The notes: generated by a model not told the origin, from the sequence alone. Numbered from the stretch's first letter, positions 9,141-19,213 are shown. The stretch: 64,000 nucleotides of DNA from Stutzerimonas stutzeri (GCF_002890915.1 NZ_POUT01000003.1:1-64000), one strand, 5' to 3'. A program made the numbers and translations.

Positions 9141-10238
9141 ATGATCAAGACGCCGTATTACCTCATCGACAAACAGAAGCTTCTGGGCAATCTCGAGAAG
9201 ATCGCCTACGTGCGTGAGCAGTCCGGTGCCAAGGCGCTGCTGGCACTCAAGTGCTTCGCCACCTGGTCGGTGTTCGACCTCATGCAGCAGTATATGGACG
9301 GCACCACCTCGTCCTCGCTGTACGAGCTCAAGCTCGGCCGGCAGAAGTTCGCCGGCGAGACCCACGCCTACAGCGTGGCCTGGGCCGACGACGAGATCGA
9401 AGAGATGGTCGCCAACTGCGACAAGATCATCTTCAACTCCATCGGCCAGCTGGAGCGCTTCGCCGATCGTACCGAGGGCACCATCCGCGGCCTGCGCGTC
9501 AACCCGCAGGTGAGCAGCTCGGACTACCTGCTGGCCGACCCGGCGCGGCCGTTCAGCCGCCTGGGTGAATGGGACCCGGCCAAGATCGAAAAGGTCATGG
9601 GGCAAATCTCCGGCTTCATGTTCCACAACAACTGCGAGAACTCGAGCTTCGAGCTGTTCGACAAGATGCTGAGCACCATCGAGGAGCGCTTCGGCCATCT
9701 GCTGGAACAGGTCCAGTGGGTCAGCCTCGGCGGTGGCATCCACTTCACCGGCGAAGGCTATCCGCTCGATGCCTTCTGCGCGCGGCTGAAGGCGTTCTCG
9801 GAAAAGTTCGGCGTGCAGGTCTACCTGGAGCCGGGCGAGGCGGCGATCACCCTGAGCGCCTCGCTGGAGGTGACGGTGCTCGACACCCTGTACAACGGCA
9901 AGAACCTCGCGGTGGTCGACAGCTCGATCGAGGCGCACATGCTCGACCTGCTGATCTACCGCCTCAACGCCAAGATGGCGCCCTCAGGCGGCGAGCACAG
10001 CTACATGGTGTGCGGCAAGAGCTGCCTGGCCGGCGACATCTTTGGCGAGTACCAATTCGATCGCCCGCTGGCCATCGGCGATCGGCTGTCGTTCATCGAC
10101 GCGGCAGGCTACACCATGGTCAAGAAAAACTGGTTCAACGGCCTGAAAATGCCGTCCATCGTAGTAAAGCAGCTCGACGGCCGCCTCGACGTGGTGCGCG
10201 AGTTCAACTTTGACGACTACCTGTCCAGCCTCTCCTGA
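9141..10238 (+). CDS. nspC: carboxynorspermidine/carboxyspermidine decarboxylase
   Basis: This 365-residue PLP-dependent decarboxylase of fold type III (alanine-racemase-like barrel) removes the carboxyl group from carboxynorspermidine or carboxyspermidine to give the triamine. The N-terminus TPYYLIDKQKL is typical of NspC, and the PLP lysine is expected at K37 in LLALKCF. GGGIHFTGEGYPLD and EPGEA (phosphate binding), and VCGKSCLAGD near the C-terminus (active-site Cys), are present. ATG at 9141 is chosen because the in-frame extension to 9027 is unlike the family. The next gene encodes the matching dehydrogenase, giving a two-gene pathway for spermidine or norspermidine synthesis, which in Vibrio affects biofilm. 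Confidence 0.9.
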   Translation: MIKTPYYLIDKQKLLGNLEKIAYVREQSGAKALLALKCFATWSVFDLMQQYMDGTTSSSLYELKLGRQKFAGETHAYSVAWADDEIEEMVANCDKIIFNSIGQLERFADRTEGTIRGLRVNPQVSSSDYLLADPARPFSRLGEWDPAKIEKVMGQISGFMFHNNCENSSFELFDKMLSTIEERFGHLLEQVQWVSLGGGIHFTGEGYPLDAFCARLKAFSEKFGVQVYLEPGEAAITLSASLEVTVLDTLYNGKNLAVVDSSIEAHMLDLLIYRLNAKMAPSGGEHSYMVCGKSCLAGDIFGEYQFDRPLAIGDRLSFIDAAGYTMVKKNWFNGLKMPSIVVKQLDGRLDVVREFNFDDYLSSLS

Positions 10239-10267
10239 GGTCGACAGATTAAGGAGTGATCCCGGAA

Positions 10268-11506
10268 TTGAAGAAAAACGTTCTTATCATTGGTGCAGGA
10301 GGTGTTGCCAAGGTGGTGGCCCATAAGTGCGCGCAGCACAACGACGAACTCGGTCGTATTGCTATCGCGTCGCGCAGCATCTCCAAATGCCAGGCCATCA
10401 TCGACAGCGTCCAGGCCAAGGGCGGGCTGAAGCAGCCCGGCGAGATCAAGGCCTATGCGCTGGACGCCATGGACGTGGAAGCGACCAAGGCGCTGATTCG
10501 TGAAACCGAATCGCAGATCGTCATTAATGTCGGTTCTGCATTCCTCAACATGTCCGTGCTGCGCGCCTGCATCGACACCGGCGCCGCGTACCTCGATACC
10601 GCGATCCACGAAGAGCCGGGCAAGATCTGCGAAACGCCGCCGTGGTACGGCAACTACGAGTGGAAGCACCTGGCCGAATGCCAGGAAAAGGGCATCACCG
10701 CCATCCTCGGTGCCGGCTTCGACCCGGGCGTGGTCAATGCCTACGCCGCTCTGGCCCAACAGGAATACTTCGACAAGATCGAGTCGATCGACATCCTCGA
10801 CGTCAACGCCGGTTCCCACGGCAAGTATTTCGCCACCAATTTCGACCCGGAAATCAATTTCCGCGAATTCACCGGGCAGGTTTACAGCTGGCAGAACAGC
10901 CAGTGGACGACCAACCGCATGTTCGAGGTCAAGCGCACCGACGACCTGCCGGTCGTGGGCGAACAGAGCCTCTACCTGACCGGTCATGACGAGGTGCACT
11001 CGCTCTCCAAGCACCTCGACGTGCCGAACATCCGCTTCTGGATGAGCTTCGGCGAGCATTACATCAACGTCTTCACCGTGCTGAAGAACCTCGGCCTGCT
11101 CTCCGAGCAGCCGGTGCGCACCGCCGAAGGCCTGGAGGTGGTTCCGCTCAAGGTGGTCAAGGCCGTGCTGCCCGATCCCGCCTCGCTGGCGCCGGGCTAC
11201 ACCGGCAAGACCTGCATCGGTGATCTGGTCAAGGGCAGCAAGGATGGCCAGCCGCGCGAGCTGTTCATCTACAACGTGGCCGACCATGAAGAGGCCTACG
11301 CCGAGACGGACAGCCAGGGTATTTCCTACACCGCCGGCGTGCCGCCGGTCGCCGCGGCACTGCTGATCGCCCGTGGCGAGTGGGACGCCAAGCGCATGGT
11401 CAACGTCGAAGAGCTGCCGGCCCAGCCGTTCCTCAAGCTGCTCGATGTGATGGGCCTGCCCACTCGCATCAAGGACGAGCATGGCGATCGTCCCTGGGAC
11501 CGGTAA
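10268..11506 (+). CDS. carboxynorspermidine/carboxyspermidine synthase (dehydrogenase)
   Basis: About 412 residues, of the saccharopine-dehydrogenase-like family. It reductively condenses aspartate-semialdehyde with a diamine (diaminopropane or putrescine), using NADPH. The Rossmann motif VLIIGAGGVAKVV is at the very N-terminus. ASRSISKC, ILGAGFDPGVVNAYAA and a C-terminal catalytic domain with TAGVPPVAAALL follow. A GTG at 10256 overlaps the AAGGAG ribosome site (10251-10256), so it cannot be the start. TTG at 10268, 11 bases downstream, gives the usual MKKNVLIIGAGG N-terminus and is preferred. It lies 29 bases after nspC, forming an operon closed by a terminator. CANSDH family members are called lys1-like in some databases. 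Confidence 0.88.
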   Translation: MKKNVLIIGAGGVAKVVAHKCAQHNDELGRIAIASRSISKCQAIIDSVQAKGGLKQPGEIKAYALDAMDVEATKALIRETESQIVINVGSAFLNMSVLRACIDTGAAYLDTAIHEEPGKICETPPWYGNYEWKHLAECQEKGITAILGAGFDPGVVNAYAALAQQEYFDKIESIDILDVNAGSHGKYFATNFDPEINFREFTGQVYSWQNSQWTTNRMFEVKRTDDLPVVGEQSLYLTGHDEVHSLSKHLDVPNIRFWMSFGEHYINVFTVLKNLGLLSEQPVRTAEGLEVVPLKVVKAVLPDPASLAPGYTGKTCIGDLVKGSKDGQPRELFIYNVADHEEAYAETDSQGISYTAGVPPVAAALLIARGEWDAKRMVNVEELPAQPFLKLLDVMGLPTRIKDEHGDRPWDR

Positions 11507-11546
11507 GGCAGCCATAAGCTCCAAGCCATAAGCTGCAAGTAAAAGC

Positions 11547-11580
11547 AAAAGGCCCCTCTGCTTCGGCAGCGGGGCCTTTT
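11547..11580 (+). terminator. intrinsic terminator after the polyamine operon
   Basis: AAAAGGCCCC pairs with GGGGCCTTTT across a short loop containing CTTCGG, about 40 bases after the dehydrogenase stop. Confidence 0.88.
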
Positions 11581-11603
11581 GCTTTGTCGGCGGCTCTGGC
11601 TTT

Positions 11604-11683
11604 CGTAGGGTGGAAAACCGCGAAGCGTTTTCCACCGACATTCGCCCATTGGTGGAAAAGCCTTCGGCGTTTTCCACCCTACG
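11604..11683. repeat. dispersed GTAGGGTGGAAAA repeat, copy 2
   Basis: CGTAGGGTGGAAAACCGCG and GGTGGAAAAGCC units on one side and GCGTTTTCCACCCTACG on the other form a long imperfect palindrome. It lies between the polyamine terminator and leuA. Confidence 0.75.
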
Positions 11684-11810
11684 CTGACAACACCGCCGCT
11701 ATCGGTGCGCCAAACGCAGCTGCGCCTTCCCGCCCCGTTCATTTCACGCGACAATCGGCCAATTACAGATGCCCCACGAAGGGCGCCCCGGCAGCCGTGA
11801 GGATATTCCT

Positions 11811-13355
11811 ATGAGCAGCAACGATCGCGTCATCATCTTCGACACCACCCTGCGCGACGGCGAGCAGAGCCCTGGCGCGTCCATGACCGGCGAGGAAAAG
11901 CTGCGCATCGCCCGGGCACTGGAGCGGCTGAAGGTGGACGTGATCGAAGCGGGCTTCGCCATCGCCAGCCCCGGCGATTTCGCCGCGGTGAAGCTGGTCG
12001 CCGACAACATCAAGGACAGCACCGTGTGCAGCCTGGCGCGCGCGGTGGACGCCGACATCGAACGCGCCGCCGAGGCGCTGGCCGGTGCCAACGCCGGGCG
12101 CATCCACACCTTTATCGCCACCAGCCCGATCCACATGCAGTACAAGCTGCGCATGCAGCCGGACCAGGTGGTCGAGCAGGCGGTACGCGCGGTGACGAAG
12201 GCCCGTAGCCTGTGCGCCGACGTGGAGTTCTCCTGCGAGGACGCTGGGCGTTCGGAGATCGACTTCCTCTGCCGCATCATCGAGGCCGCCATCGACGCCG
12301 GCGCGCGCACCATCAACATCCCGGACACCGTCGGCTACGCGATTCCGCACCAGTACGCCGACACCATCCGCCAGTTGCTCGAGCGCATCCCCAATGCCGA
12401 CAAGGCGGTGTTCTCCGTGCACTGCCATAACGACCTGGGCCTGGCCGTGGCCAACTCCCTGGCGGCGGTGGTAGCCGGTGCGCGGCAGGTGGAATGCACC
12501 ATCAACGGCCTTGGCGAGCGTGCCGGCAACGCCGCGCTGGAAGAGATCGTCATGGCGATCAAGACCCGCCAGGACCTGCTCGGCGTGCACACCCGCATCG
12601 AGAGCGAGCACATCCTCGCCGCCTCGCGCCTGGTCTCGGGCATCACCGGCTTCCCGGTGCAGCCGAACAAGGCCATCGTCGGCGCCAACGCCTTCGCCCA
12701 CGAGTCGGGCATCCACCAGGACGGCGTGCTCAAGCACCGCGAGACCTACGAGATCATGTCCGCCCAGTCGGTGGGCTGGAACGCCAACAAGATGGTCATG
12801 GGCAAGCACTCTGGTCGCGCCGCGTTCCGTTCGCGCCTGGAGGAGCTGGGCATCGTGCTCGAAGGCGACGAGCTGAACGCTGCCTTTGCCCGCTTCAAGG
12901 ATCTGGCGGACAAGAAGCATGAAATCTTCGACGAAGACCTGCAGGCGCTGGTCTCCGATACGCTGGCCGACGAGGCGCCCGAACACTTCAAGCTGGCCAG
13001 CCTGGAGGTGGCGAGCAAGACCGGCACCACGCCCGAAGCCAAGCTGGTGCTCAGCGTCGATGGAGCGGAGCGCAGTGCCCAGGCGCAGGGCTCTGGCCCG
13101 GTCGATGCCACTTTCAAAGCCATCGAGGCGGTCGCCGAATCGGGGGCAACGCTGCAACTGTATTCGGTCAACGCCATCACCCAGGGCACCGATTCCCAGG
13201 GCGAGGTGACCGTGCGACTGGAGAAGGGCGGGCGCATCGTCAACGGCAATGGCGCCGATACCGATATCGTCGTCGCCTCGGCCAAGGCTTATCTCAACGC
13301 GCTGAACCTGATGCAGGTCGGCGCCAAGGCTCATCCGCAGGTGGAAGGCGTTTGA
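11811..13355 (+). CDS. leuA: 2-isopropylmalate synthase
   Basis: This 514-residue enzyme joins acetyl-CoA and 2-ketoisovalerate, the first committed step of leucine synthesis. The TIM-barrel starts with [15 protein letters not shown] (about residues 10-24). Metal ligands are in [10 protein letters not shown] (about 205-214) and [15 protein letters not shown] follows. The C-terminal regulatory (leucine-binding) domain begins after about residue 390. Length matches the roughly 520-residue LeuA1 form rather than the longer 556-residue form. ATG at 11811 is preceded by a GAGGA ribosome site and removes a non-conserved upstream extension. No leucine attenuator peptide is visible. It is followed without a gap by holD. 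Confidence 0.95.
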   Translation: MSSNDRVIIFDTTLRDGEQSPGASMTGEEKLRIARALERLKVDVIEAGFAIASPGDFAAVKLVADNIKDSTVCSLARAVDADIERAAEALAGANAGRIHTFIATSPIHMQYKLRMQPDQVVEQAVRAVTKARSLCADVEFSCEDAGRSEIDFLCRIIEAAIDAGARTINIPDTVGYAIPHQYADTIRQLLERIPNADKAVFSVHCHNDLGLAVANSLAAVVAGARQVECTINGLGERAGNAALEEIVMAIKTRQDLLGVHTRIESEHILAASRLVSGITGFPVQPNKAIVGANAFAHESGIHQDGVLKHRETYEIMSAQSVGWNANKMVMGKHSGRAAFRSRLEELGIVLEGDELNAAFARFKDLADKKHEIFDEDLQALVSDTLADEAPEHFKLASLEVASKTGTTPEAKLVLSVDGAERSAQAQGSGPVDATFKAIEAVAESGATLQLYSVNAITQGTDSQGEVTVRLEKGGRIVNGNGADTDIVVASAKAYLNALNLMQVGAKAHPQVEGV

Positions 13356-14158
13356 TCAGCGAAACCCGGCGTCGCGCCTACCTCGACGCCATGCAGGTAG
13401 CCAGCTGGCTGCCACGTACCGAACTGCCGTTCGCCGCGCCATCGCGCGCCGAGCTGCTGCGACCGCTCGTTGCCGAGCCGGAGGCGGATGCTGCGCGCGC
13501 ACCCTCTGCGCCGGCCGAGGTGGCCGCGCCGGCTATGGAACCTGTGGCGGCAGCGCCGGCAACTGCCGCTCGCCCGGAGCTGCCGCGCCCGCGTATCGCC
13601 ATGCCCGAGCCGAAGAAGCCCGAGCCGGTCGCTGCCCCGGAGGTTTCGGCGCAACAGCAGAAGCCGGTCGAGCCGCCGCCACGTTTCGCCCTGCAACTGC
13701 TGCGGGCCGGCAATGTCCTGCTGCTGGTGGAGCTGCCCACGGGCGAGTCCTTCCAGAGCCGCGATCCGGCCTACATCCTGCTCAAGGACCTGCTGCGCGC
13801 CGCGCGCCTGCCGGACAAGCCGCAGCAGGTCGGCGACGGCGAGCCGATCCGCTGGCCGCTGTTGTACAAAGGCAGCCTCGACCAGGGCGCCGAGGCTGCG
13901 CGTGACTATGTGCAGGGGGTGGTCGCTGCCGAGCTGGAAGGCATGGGCTGCGATTGCATCTGGCTGGTCGGCCTGCCTGCATTGCGTTTTGCCGCCGAGG
14001 CGGACGAGTCGGCCTGCTACCGCGAGCTGGCCATCGAAGGCCTCGGTCGGGCCCTGGCGATACCCGGCCTGGAGCGCCTGATGGAGCAGCCGGCCAGCAA
14101 GGCCGAACTGTGGCGGGCCCTGCGCCGTAGCATGCCGCGTTGGAATATAGGTTCGTGA
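13352..14158 (+). CDS. holD: probable DNA polymerase III psi subunit (HolD-like)
   Basis: This 268-residue protein overlaps the leuA stop and starts with TTG. It has a short conserved N-terminus ([13 protein letters not shown], about residues 8-20), a long Ala/Pro/Glu-rich linker (about 40-105), then a globular C-terminal domain ending in [15 protein letters not shown]. The ends resemble E. coli HolD (LQQLGITQW at the start, ARAALWQQI at the end). The gene directly precedes rimI, as in E. coli and pseudomonads, where a large cryptic psi has been described. Psi links the clamp loader to SSB through chi. Assignment depends on synteny and short terminal similarity, so it is moderate. Confidence 0.68.
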   Translation: MISETRRRAYLDAMQVASWLPRTELPFAAPSRAELLRPLVAEPEADAARAPSAPAEVAAPAMEPVAAAPATAARPELPRPRIAMPEPKKPEPVAAPEVSAQQQKPVEPPPRFALQLLRAGNVLLLVELPTGESFQSRDPAYILLKDLLRAARLPDKPQQVGDGEPIRWPLLYKGSLDQGAEAARDYVQGVVAAELEGMGCDCIWLVGLPALRFAAEADESACYRELAIEGLGRALAIPGLERLMEQPASKAELWRALRRSMPRWNIGS

Positions 14159-14167
14159 GTACGCTTA

Positions 14168-14620
14168 ATGAGTGATGCCGTCAGTTTTCGTCCGATGACC
14201 CAGGCGGACATCGACGCCGTATTGAAGATCGAATATGCAGCCTTCAGCCACCCGTGGACGCGCGGCATTTTCACTGATGCGCTTTCGGCCTATGAATGCT
14301 GGCTGATGTTCGAAGGCGGCCAGCAGATCGGCCACGGGGTGATCAACGTCATTCTTGACGAGGCGCACCTGCTCAACATCACCATCAAGCCGCAAAGCCA
14401 GGGGCGTGGCCTCGGCCTGCGCTTGCTGGAGCACCTGATGGAGCGGGCCCGCGCACGCGGCGGACGCGAGTGTTTCCTCGAGGTTCGCGCCAGCAACGCC
14501 TCGGCCTATCGCCTCTACGAGCGCTACGGCTTCAATGAGGTAGGCCGGCGCCGAGCCTACTACCCGTCGGCGGAAGGGCGCGAGGACGCCCTGGTCATGG
14601 CCTGCACCCTGCTGGACTGA
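14168..14620 (+). CDS. rimI: ribosomal protein bS18 N-alanine acetyltransferase
   Basis: This 150-residue GNAT acetyltransferase modifies the N-terminal alanine of ribosomal protein bS18. The acetyl-CoA loop is QSQGRGLGLRLLE (about residues 77-89), and the family motif FLEVRASNASAYRLYERYGF (about 101-120) includes the catalytic Glu and Tyr. It lies nine bases after the holD-like gene, matching the holD-rimI pairing in gamma-proteobacteria. Length is normal for RimI. Confidence 0.94.
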   Translation: MSDAVSFRPMTQADIDAVLKIEYAAFSHPWTRGIFTDALSAYECWLMFEGGQQIGHGVINVILDEAHLLNITIKPQSQGRGLGLRLLEHLMERARARGGRECFLEVRASNASAYRLYERYGFNEVGRRRAYYPSAEGREDALVMACTLLD

Positions 14621-14645
14621 GCCGACCCGCTACGCATGGCCGGCC

Positions 14646-15209
14646 TTACTGGCCCGGACGTTTGTCGCGGCCGGAGTCCAGCGGGGCCTCGCCTTCGAGT
14701 TCCTCGTCGGAGAGGACGTCCTGATCCTCCTCCAGCACGCTGTCGTCATCCGGCAATACCGCCTCGCCGCCGCTGAGGCCGGTATCCGGATCGCCATCGG
14801 CGGGGCCGTCCCAGGGCTTGCCGTCGAGCGGGTCGTAGCGCGCCTGCTCGGCCTCGTCGAGGTCCACGTCGGCGCCGATCCGGTGTCCGGAGACCACGCT
14901 CAGCTCCTGGTCGGCCGGCCCGCCATGGCCGGGCTCGCGGGCTGAGCGCGCGCCGTCCTCGGGAATCAGCGTCTCCGGGCTCATGTCGTCCAGGGTGGCA
15001 TCACCGTCGGGCATCTCGCCGGCGGTCATCCCGGCTTCGGCCGCGCGCTCCGGCGGAAATTCGTCCTCGACCTGCTCGCGCGGTGCCTCGTCGCCGATAC
15101 GGCCCTTGCGTTCGTCCTTGCGCTGGTCGAAGTCGAGCTGCTCCATGGAGCCCATGCGGTCCTCGGTATCGTCGATTTCGCTCGAGGTACGGGGTTTGCG
15201 ATCAGTCAT
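14646..15209 (-). CDS. acidic conserved protein of unknown function
   Basis: About 187 residues, extremely rich in Asp, Glu, Gly and Pro, with no signal peptide, membrane segment or recognisable catalytic motif; it is probably largely disordered. ATG at 15209 has an AAGGAGAGG ribosome site eight bases upstream and gives the N-terminus MTDRKPRTSSEIDDTEDRMG. An in-frame extension to 15260 lacks one. Similar small acidic proteins beside rimI in pseudomonads carry a doubtful label, phosphotransferase system HPr-related protein. Nothing here supports an HPr fold, because the active-site histidine motif is missing. It is convergent with rimI. Function unknown. Confidence 0.75.
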   Translation of the reverse strand: MTDRKPRTSSEIDDTEDRMGSMEQLDFDQRKDERKGRIGDEAPREQVEDEFPPERAAEAGMTAGEMPDGDATLDDMSPETLIPEDGARSAREPGHGGPADQELSVVSGHRIGADVDLDEAEQARYDPLDGKPWDGPADGDPDTGLSGGEAVLPDDDSVLEEDQDVLSDEELEGEAPLDSGRDKRPGQ

Positions 15210-15389
15210 GATCCTCTCCTTCCAGAACGCTGGGTCTTGCTGATTGTGACCCGGTGCCATCCTGAAGATTCAGGCCCCGCCGCTGGCCGGTAGCGGCATT
15301 CGGGTCCATGCTGTCCTTTCGCAGTAAACGCTTGAGGGCCATGTAAAAACTGGACGAACCACCGCGCGCAATCCGGAGTCCTAGGTTTC

Positions 15390-16166
15390 ATGAGCGATCG
15401 AAACGACCAACCCGCGCTGGAGGTACGGCGCTGCGCCTTCTTCTTCGATGTGGACGGAACGCTGGCTGACATACAGCCCCGTCCGGAACTCGTATTCATT
15501 CCATCGCCCACCCTGGCGGCCCTGGAGCGGCTGCAGGGCGCCGGTATTCCCGTCGCCGTCATCTCCGGCCGCCCGCTCAGCCAGCTCGACGCACTGTTCG
15601 CCCCGCTGCAGCTTCCCGCCGCCGGCGTGCACGGTGCCGAGCGCCGTGCCGCCGATGGCCGGCGGCGCGACCTGGCGCTCGATACGCAGGTGCTGGCGCA
15701 GATCGAACGGGAGCTGGCGCAGGCCTGCGCCGCGTATCCCGGCCTGTACCTGGAGAACAAGGGCGTCGCCTTCGCGCTGCACTTTCGCCTGGCGCCGGAG
15801 CTGGAGGCCACGGCGCGCCGCCTCGCCGAAGACTTCGCCCGGCGGCATGCCGAGGTGCTGACGCTGCAGCCGGGCAAGTGCGTGTTCGAGCTCAAGCCGC
15901 GCGGCGCGAGCAAGGGCGAGGTGATTCGCGCCTTCATGGCCGAGCCGCCGTTCAGCGGCCGGCAGCCGGTGTTCGTCGGCGACGACCTGACCGACGAAGC
16001 CGGCTTCGCCGCCGTCAACGCGCTTGGCGGGCTTTCCATCAAGGTCGGCGAAGGCCCCAGCGCGGCGCACCGGCGGCTGGCGTCGGTGGCGGCGGTCGGC
16101 GACTGGCTCGATGCGTTGCTGCACAGCCTCGGCGAGCCGGCCATACCTATAACAAAATCAGACTGA
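15390..16166 (+). CDS. otsB: trehalose-6-phosphate phosphatase
   Basis: This 258-residue HAD-superfamily phosphatase releases trehalose from trehalose-6-phosphate. The nucleophile motif is FFFDVDGTLADIQP (about residues 17-30), with motif II VISGRP, the family signature GVHGAERR, and motif IV VFVGDDLTDEAGF. It lies 15 bases ahead of otsA, so the two genes form a trehalose (osmoprotectant) operon. A GGAG ribosome site lies about 12 bases before the start. Confidence 0.94.
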   Translation: MSDRNDQPALEVRRCAFFFDVDGTLADIQPRPELVFIPSPTLAALERLQGAGIPVAVISGRPLSQLDALFAPLQLPAAGVHGAERRAADGRRRDLALDTQVLAQIERELAQACAAYPGLYLENKGVAFALHFRLAPELEATARRLAEDFARRHAEVLTLQPGKCVFELKPRGASKGEVIRAFMAEPPFSGRQPVFVGDDLTDEAGFAAVNALGGLSIKVGEGPSAAHRRLASVAAVGDWLDALLHSLGEPAIPITKSD

Positions 16167-16181
16167 AGCGAGACTTTTGCC

Positions 16182-17594
16182 ATGAGCCGTTTAGTAGTGG
16201 TTTCCAACCGGGTGGCTCCGATCAAGGCCGGCAAGGTCGCCGCCGGAGGGCTGGCCGTCGGCGTCTACGACGCGCTGCGCCAGTCCGGCGGGATCTGGTT
16301 CGGCTGGAGCGGAGAAGTCGGCGCGGCGCCGACCCTCAGCACGGAGCAGGTGGGCAACATCACCTACGTCACCCTGCCTCTGATCAAGCGCGACTACGAC
16401 CAGTACTACCGCGGCTTCTCCAACGCCACGCTCTGGCCGATCTTCCACTACCGCATCGACCTGGCCCGCTACAGCCGCGAGGAATACGACGGCTACCGGC
16501 GGGTCAACGCGATGCTCGCCGAGAAGCTCAAGCCGCTGCTCAAGCCCGACGACATCATCTGGATTCACGACTACCACCTGATCCCGTTCGCCGAGGCCTG
16601 TCGCCAGCTGGGCATTCGCAACCGCATCGGGTTCTTCCTGCACATCCCGTTTCCGGCGCCGGAAATCCTCACCGCCATCCCGCCGCACAACGAACTGCTG
16701 AAGACCTTCTGCTACTACGACCTGATCGGCTTCCAGACCGACACCGACCGGCTGGCCTTCCAGGACTACATCACCCGCGAGGTGCGCGGCGTCATCGAGG
16801 CTGACGGCAGCCTGACCGCCTACGGGCAGAACTTCCGCGCCGGGGTCTATCCGATCGGCGTGGTGCCGGACGAGATCCAGACGCTCGCCGAAGGCTACAA
16901 GGGCCGCGCACACCCCATGCGCCGCGCCACCGACACCCGCCGCAAGACCATCATCAGCGTCGACCGGCTGGACTATTCCAAGGGATTGCTGGAGCGCTTC
17001 CGCGCCTACGAGGAATTCCTCGACCGCTACCCCGGCCATCGCAACAACGTCGAGTTCCTGCAGATCGCGCCGACCTCGCGTTCGGACGTGCGCACCTACC
17101 AGCACATCCGCGAGCAACTGGAGAGCCAGGCCGGCCACCTCAACGGGCGCCTTTCCGACCTCGACTGGACACCGCTGCACTACCTCAACAAGAGCTACGA
17201 CCGCCGCGTGCTGATGGGGCTGTTCCGCGCCGCCGATGTCGGCTTCGTCACGCCGCTGCGCGACGGCATGAACCTGGTCGCCAAGGAATACGTCGCCGCG
17301 CAGGACCCCGAGGACCCCGGCGTGCTGGTGCTGTCGCGCTTCGCCGGCGCGGCGCGCGAGCTGACCTCGGCCTTGATCATCAACCCCTACGACTGCGTCG
17401 GCATGGCCGAAGCGCTCGATCGCGCGCTGCGCATGTCGCTGGCCGAACGCAAGGACCGCTACGAGCACCTGATGCGCGCCATCCGCGCGGCGGACCTGGA
17501 CGCCTGGCGTGACAACTTCCTGCGTGACCTGCGCTCGTTCGTCTCGCAGCCGCGCGTGTCCAAGGTCGAGGAGGCGTCGCTGGAGCGGCTGTGA
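16182..17594 (+). CDS. otsA: alpha,alpha-trehalose-phosphate synthase (UDP/GDP-glucose)
   Basis: This 470-residue GT20 glycosyltransferase makes trehalose-6-phosphate from nucleotide-glucose and glucose-6-phosphate. Landmarks are [20 protein letters not shown] at the N-terminus, [31 protein letters not shown] (donor phosphate binding) and [17 protein letters not shown] near the C-terminus. Length matches bacterial OtsA. It is co-transcribed with otsB. No separate promoter is visible in the 15-base gap. Confidence 0.95.
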   Translation: MSRLVVVSNRVAPIKAGKVAAGGLAVGVYDALRQSGGIWFGWSGEVGAAPTLSTEQVGNITYVTLPLIKRDYDQYYRGFSNATLWPIFHYRIDLARYSREEYDGYRRVNAMLAEKLKPLLKPDDIIWIHDYHLIPFAEACRQLGIRNRIGFFLHIPFPAPEILTAIPPHNELLKTFCYYDLIGFQTDTDRLAFQDYITREVRGVIEADGSLTAYGQNFRAGVYPIGVVPDEIQTLAEGYKGRAHPMRRATDTRRKTIISVDRLDYSKGLLERFRAYEEFLDRYPGHRNNVEFLQIAPTSRSDVRTYQHIREQLESQAGHLNGRLSDLDWTPLHYLNKSYDRRVLMGLFRAADVGFVTPLRDGMNLVAKEYVAAQDPEDPGVLVLSRFAGAARELTSALIINPYDCVGMAEALDRALRMSLAERKDRYEHLMRAIRAADLDAWRDNFLRDLRSFVSQPRVSKVEEASLERL

Positions 17595-17660
17595 CGCGGC
17601 GGGCGGCCTGCCTGTCATAACGTTGCCGCTTCGTACCCGAGTCCTTTCGAGAATAATGAG

Positions 17661-18305
17661 ATGAGTGATCTGGATCAGCTGTTCGACAACAATGCCCGCT
17701 GGGCCGAAGCCATCAAGCAGGAAGACCCGACCTTCTTCGAGAAGCTGGCCAAGCAGCAGGCCCCGGAATACCTGTGGATCGGCTGCTCCGATGCGCGGGT
17801 GCCGGCCAACGAGATCGTCGGCATGCTGCCCGGCGACCTGTTCGTCCACCGCAACGTCGCCAACGTCGTGCTGCACACCGACCTCAACTGCCTGTCGGTG
17901 ATCCAGTACGCGGTCGACGTGCTCAAGGTCAAGCACATCCTGGTCACCGGCCATTACGGCTGCGGCGGCGTGCGCGCCTCCATGCGCGACGACCAGCTCG
18001 GCCTCATCGATGGCTGGCTACGTACCATCCGCGACCTTTACTATGAGCACCGAACGCACCTGGCCAAGCTGGCCACCGAGGACGAGCAGGTCGATCGCCT
18101 GTGCGAGCTCAACGTGATCCAGCAGGTCGCCAACGTCAGCCATACCACCATCGTCCAGAACGCCTGGCACCGCGGCCAGCCGCTCTCCGTGCATGGCTGC
18201 ATCTACGGCATCAAGGATGGCCTGTGGAAGAACCTCAACGTCACCGTCAGCGGGCTCGAGCAACTGCCATCGCAGTATCGCCTGCGTCCGCCCCGCTCGA
18301 ACTAG
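17661..18305 (+). CDS. can: beta-class carbonic anhydrase
   Basis: This 214-residue cytoplasmic zinc enzyme interconverts CO2 and bicarbonate. The zinc ligands fall at C42, D44, H98 and C101 (CSDARVP and HYGCGG), the numbering seen in E. coli Can. The Asp-Arg dyad D44/R46 is intact. Length is normal. The stop codon shares one base with the GTG start of the next gene, suggesting coupling. The position near tRNA-Met and higA matches other pseudomonads. Confidence 0.95.
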   Translation: MSDLDQLFDNNARWAEAIKQEDPTFFEKLAKQQAPEYLWIGCSDARVPANEIVGMLPGDLFVHRNVANVVLHTDLNCLSVIQYAVDVLKVKHILVTGHYGCGGVRASMRDDQLGLIDGWLRTIRDLYYEHRTHLAKLATEDEQVDRLCELNVIQQVANVSHTTIVQNAWHRGQPLSVHGCIYGIKDGLWKNLNVTVSGLEQLPSQYRLRPPRSN

Positions 18306-19213
18306 TGGCTTCCCGCCAGGGGCTGGCCTTTCTCGGGCTGCTGGTCGCCGTGCTCTGCTGGAGCGGCAACGCGCTGGTGGCCCGCGCCTTCTACGATGAC
18401 ATCCCGCCGCTGGGGCTGTCGTTCTGGCGCTGGGTGCTGGCCACATCGTTGCTGCTGCCGTTCGTCGCGCGCGGTATCTGGGCGCACCGGGCGACGCTGC
18501 GTGCGGCGGGCTGGCGCCTGCCGGTGGTCGCCGCCCTCGGTATCGCCAGCTATAACTCGCTGCTTTACACCGCCGCGCAGAGCACCGAAGCCATCAACCT
18601 CACCCTGGTCAATACCTGCCTGCCGCTGGCCACCTTCATCGGGGCCGGCTTCCTGCTGGGCGAGTGGCCGAGCCGCCGGGCCTGGTACGGCATGGCCGTA
18701 GCCGCCTGCGGCCTGCTGTACCTGATCAGCCGGGGCGACTGGGCGACCCTGGCCGGCCTGGCATTCCAGCGGGGCGACCTGATCATGCTGCTCGCCGTAC
18801 TGGCCTGGGCGCTCTATACGCTGCTGCTGCGGCGCTGGGCCGGTTACCTGACGCTGCCGCCGCTGGTGCTGCTCGGCACCCTGATGCTGCTCGGGGTACC
18901 GCTGATCCTGCCGTTCTACCTGCTGGAACTGAGCCATGTCGGCGGCTTCGAACCGAGCGCCGGCAACCTCGCGGCCATCGCCTATACGGCGGTATTCGCC
19001 TCGCTGGTCGCCTACCTCGGCTGGAACCATGGGGTGAAGATCGTCGGCGCGGGCAGGGCCGCGATGGCCATGTACCTGATGCCGGTATTCACCGCCTTGC
19101 TGGGCTGGCTGCTGCTGGGCGAAGCGCTGCGAACCTTCCACTGGATTGGCGGCGCACTGATCTTCGGCGGCCTGCTGCTGGCCACCCGCCCCGCGCTCCG
19201 TCCGAACCGCTGA
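18305..19213 (+). CDS. EamA-family (DMT superfamily) transporter
   Basis: About 302 residues with ten predicted transmembrane helices in two EamA repeats, the usual plan of drug/metabolite exporters. Motifs include GLAFLGLLVAVLCWSGNALVAR at the start and IAYTAVFASLVAYLGWNHGV in the second repeat. The frame is open much further upstream, but that part lies inside can. GTG at 18305 overlaps the can stop and begins right at the first membrane segment. Substrate unknown; related proteins export amino acids or metabolites. Confidence 0.86.
   Translation: MASRQGLAFLGLLVAVLCWSGNALVARAFYDDIPPLGLSFWRWVLATSLLLPFVARGIWAHRATLRAAGWRLPVVAALGIASYNSLLYTAAQSTEAINLTLVNTCLPLATFIGAGFLLGEWPSRRAWYGMAVAACGLLYLISRGDWATLAGLAFQRGDLIMLLAVLAWALYTLLLRRWAGYLTLPPLVLLGTLMLLGVPLILPFYLLELSHVGGFEPSAGNLAAIAYTAVFASLVAYLGWNHGVKIVGAGRAAMAMYLMPVFTALLGWLLLGEALRTFHWIGGALIFGGLLLATRPALRPNR

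Noticed and set aside
11684..11810. Leucine attenuator or riboswitch before leuA
   Set aside because: No Leu-rich leader peptide, no hairpin pair with a T-run and no recognisable aptamer were found in the leader.
14646..15209. HPr-like phosphocarrier assignment for the acidic protein
   Set aside because: No conserved phosphorylated His or Ser region, and low-complexity acidic sequence throughout; left as unknown function.
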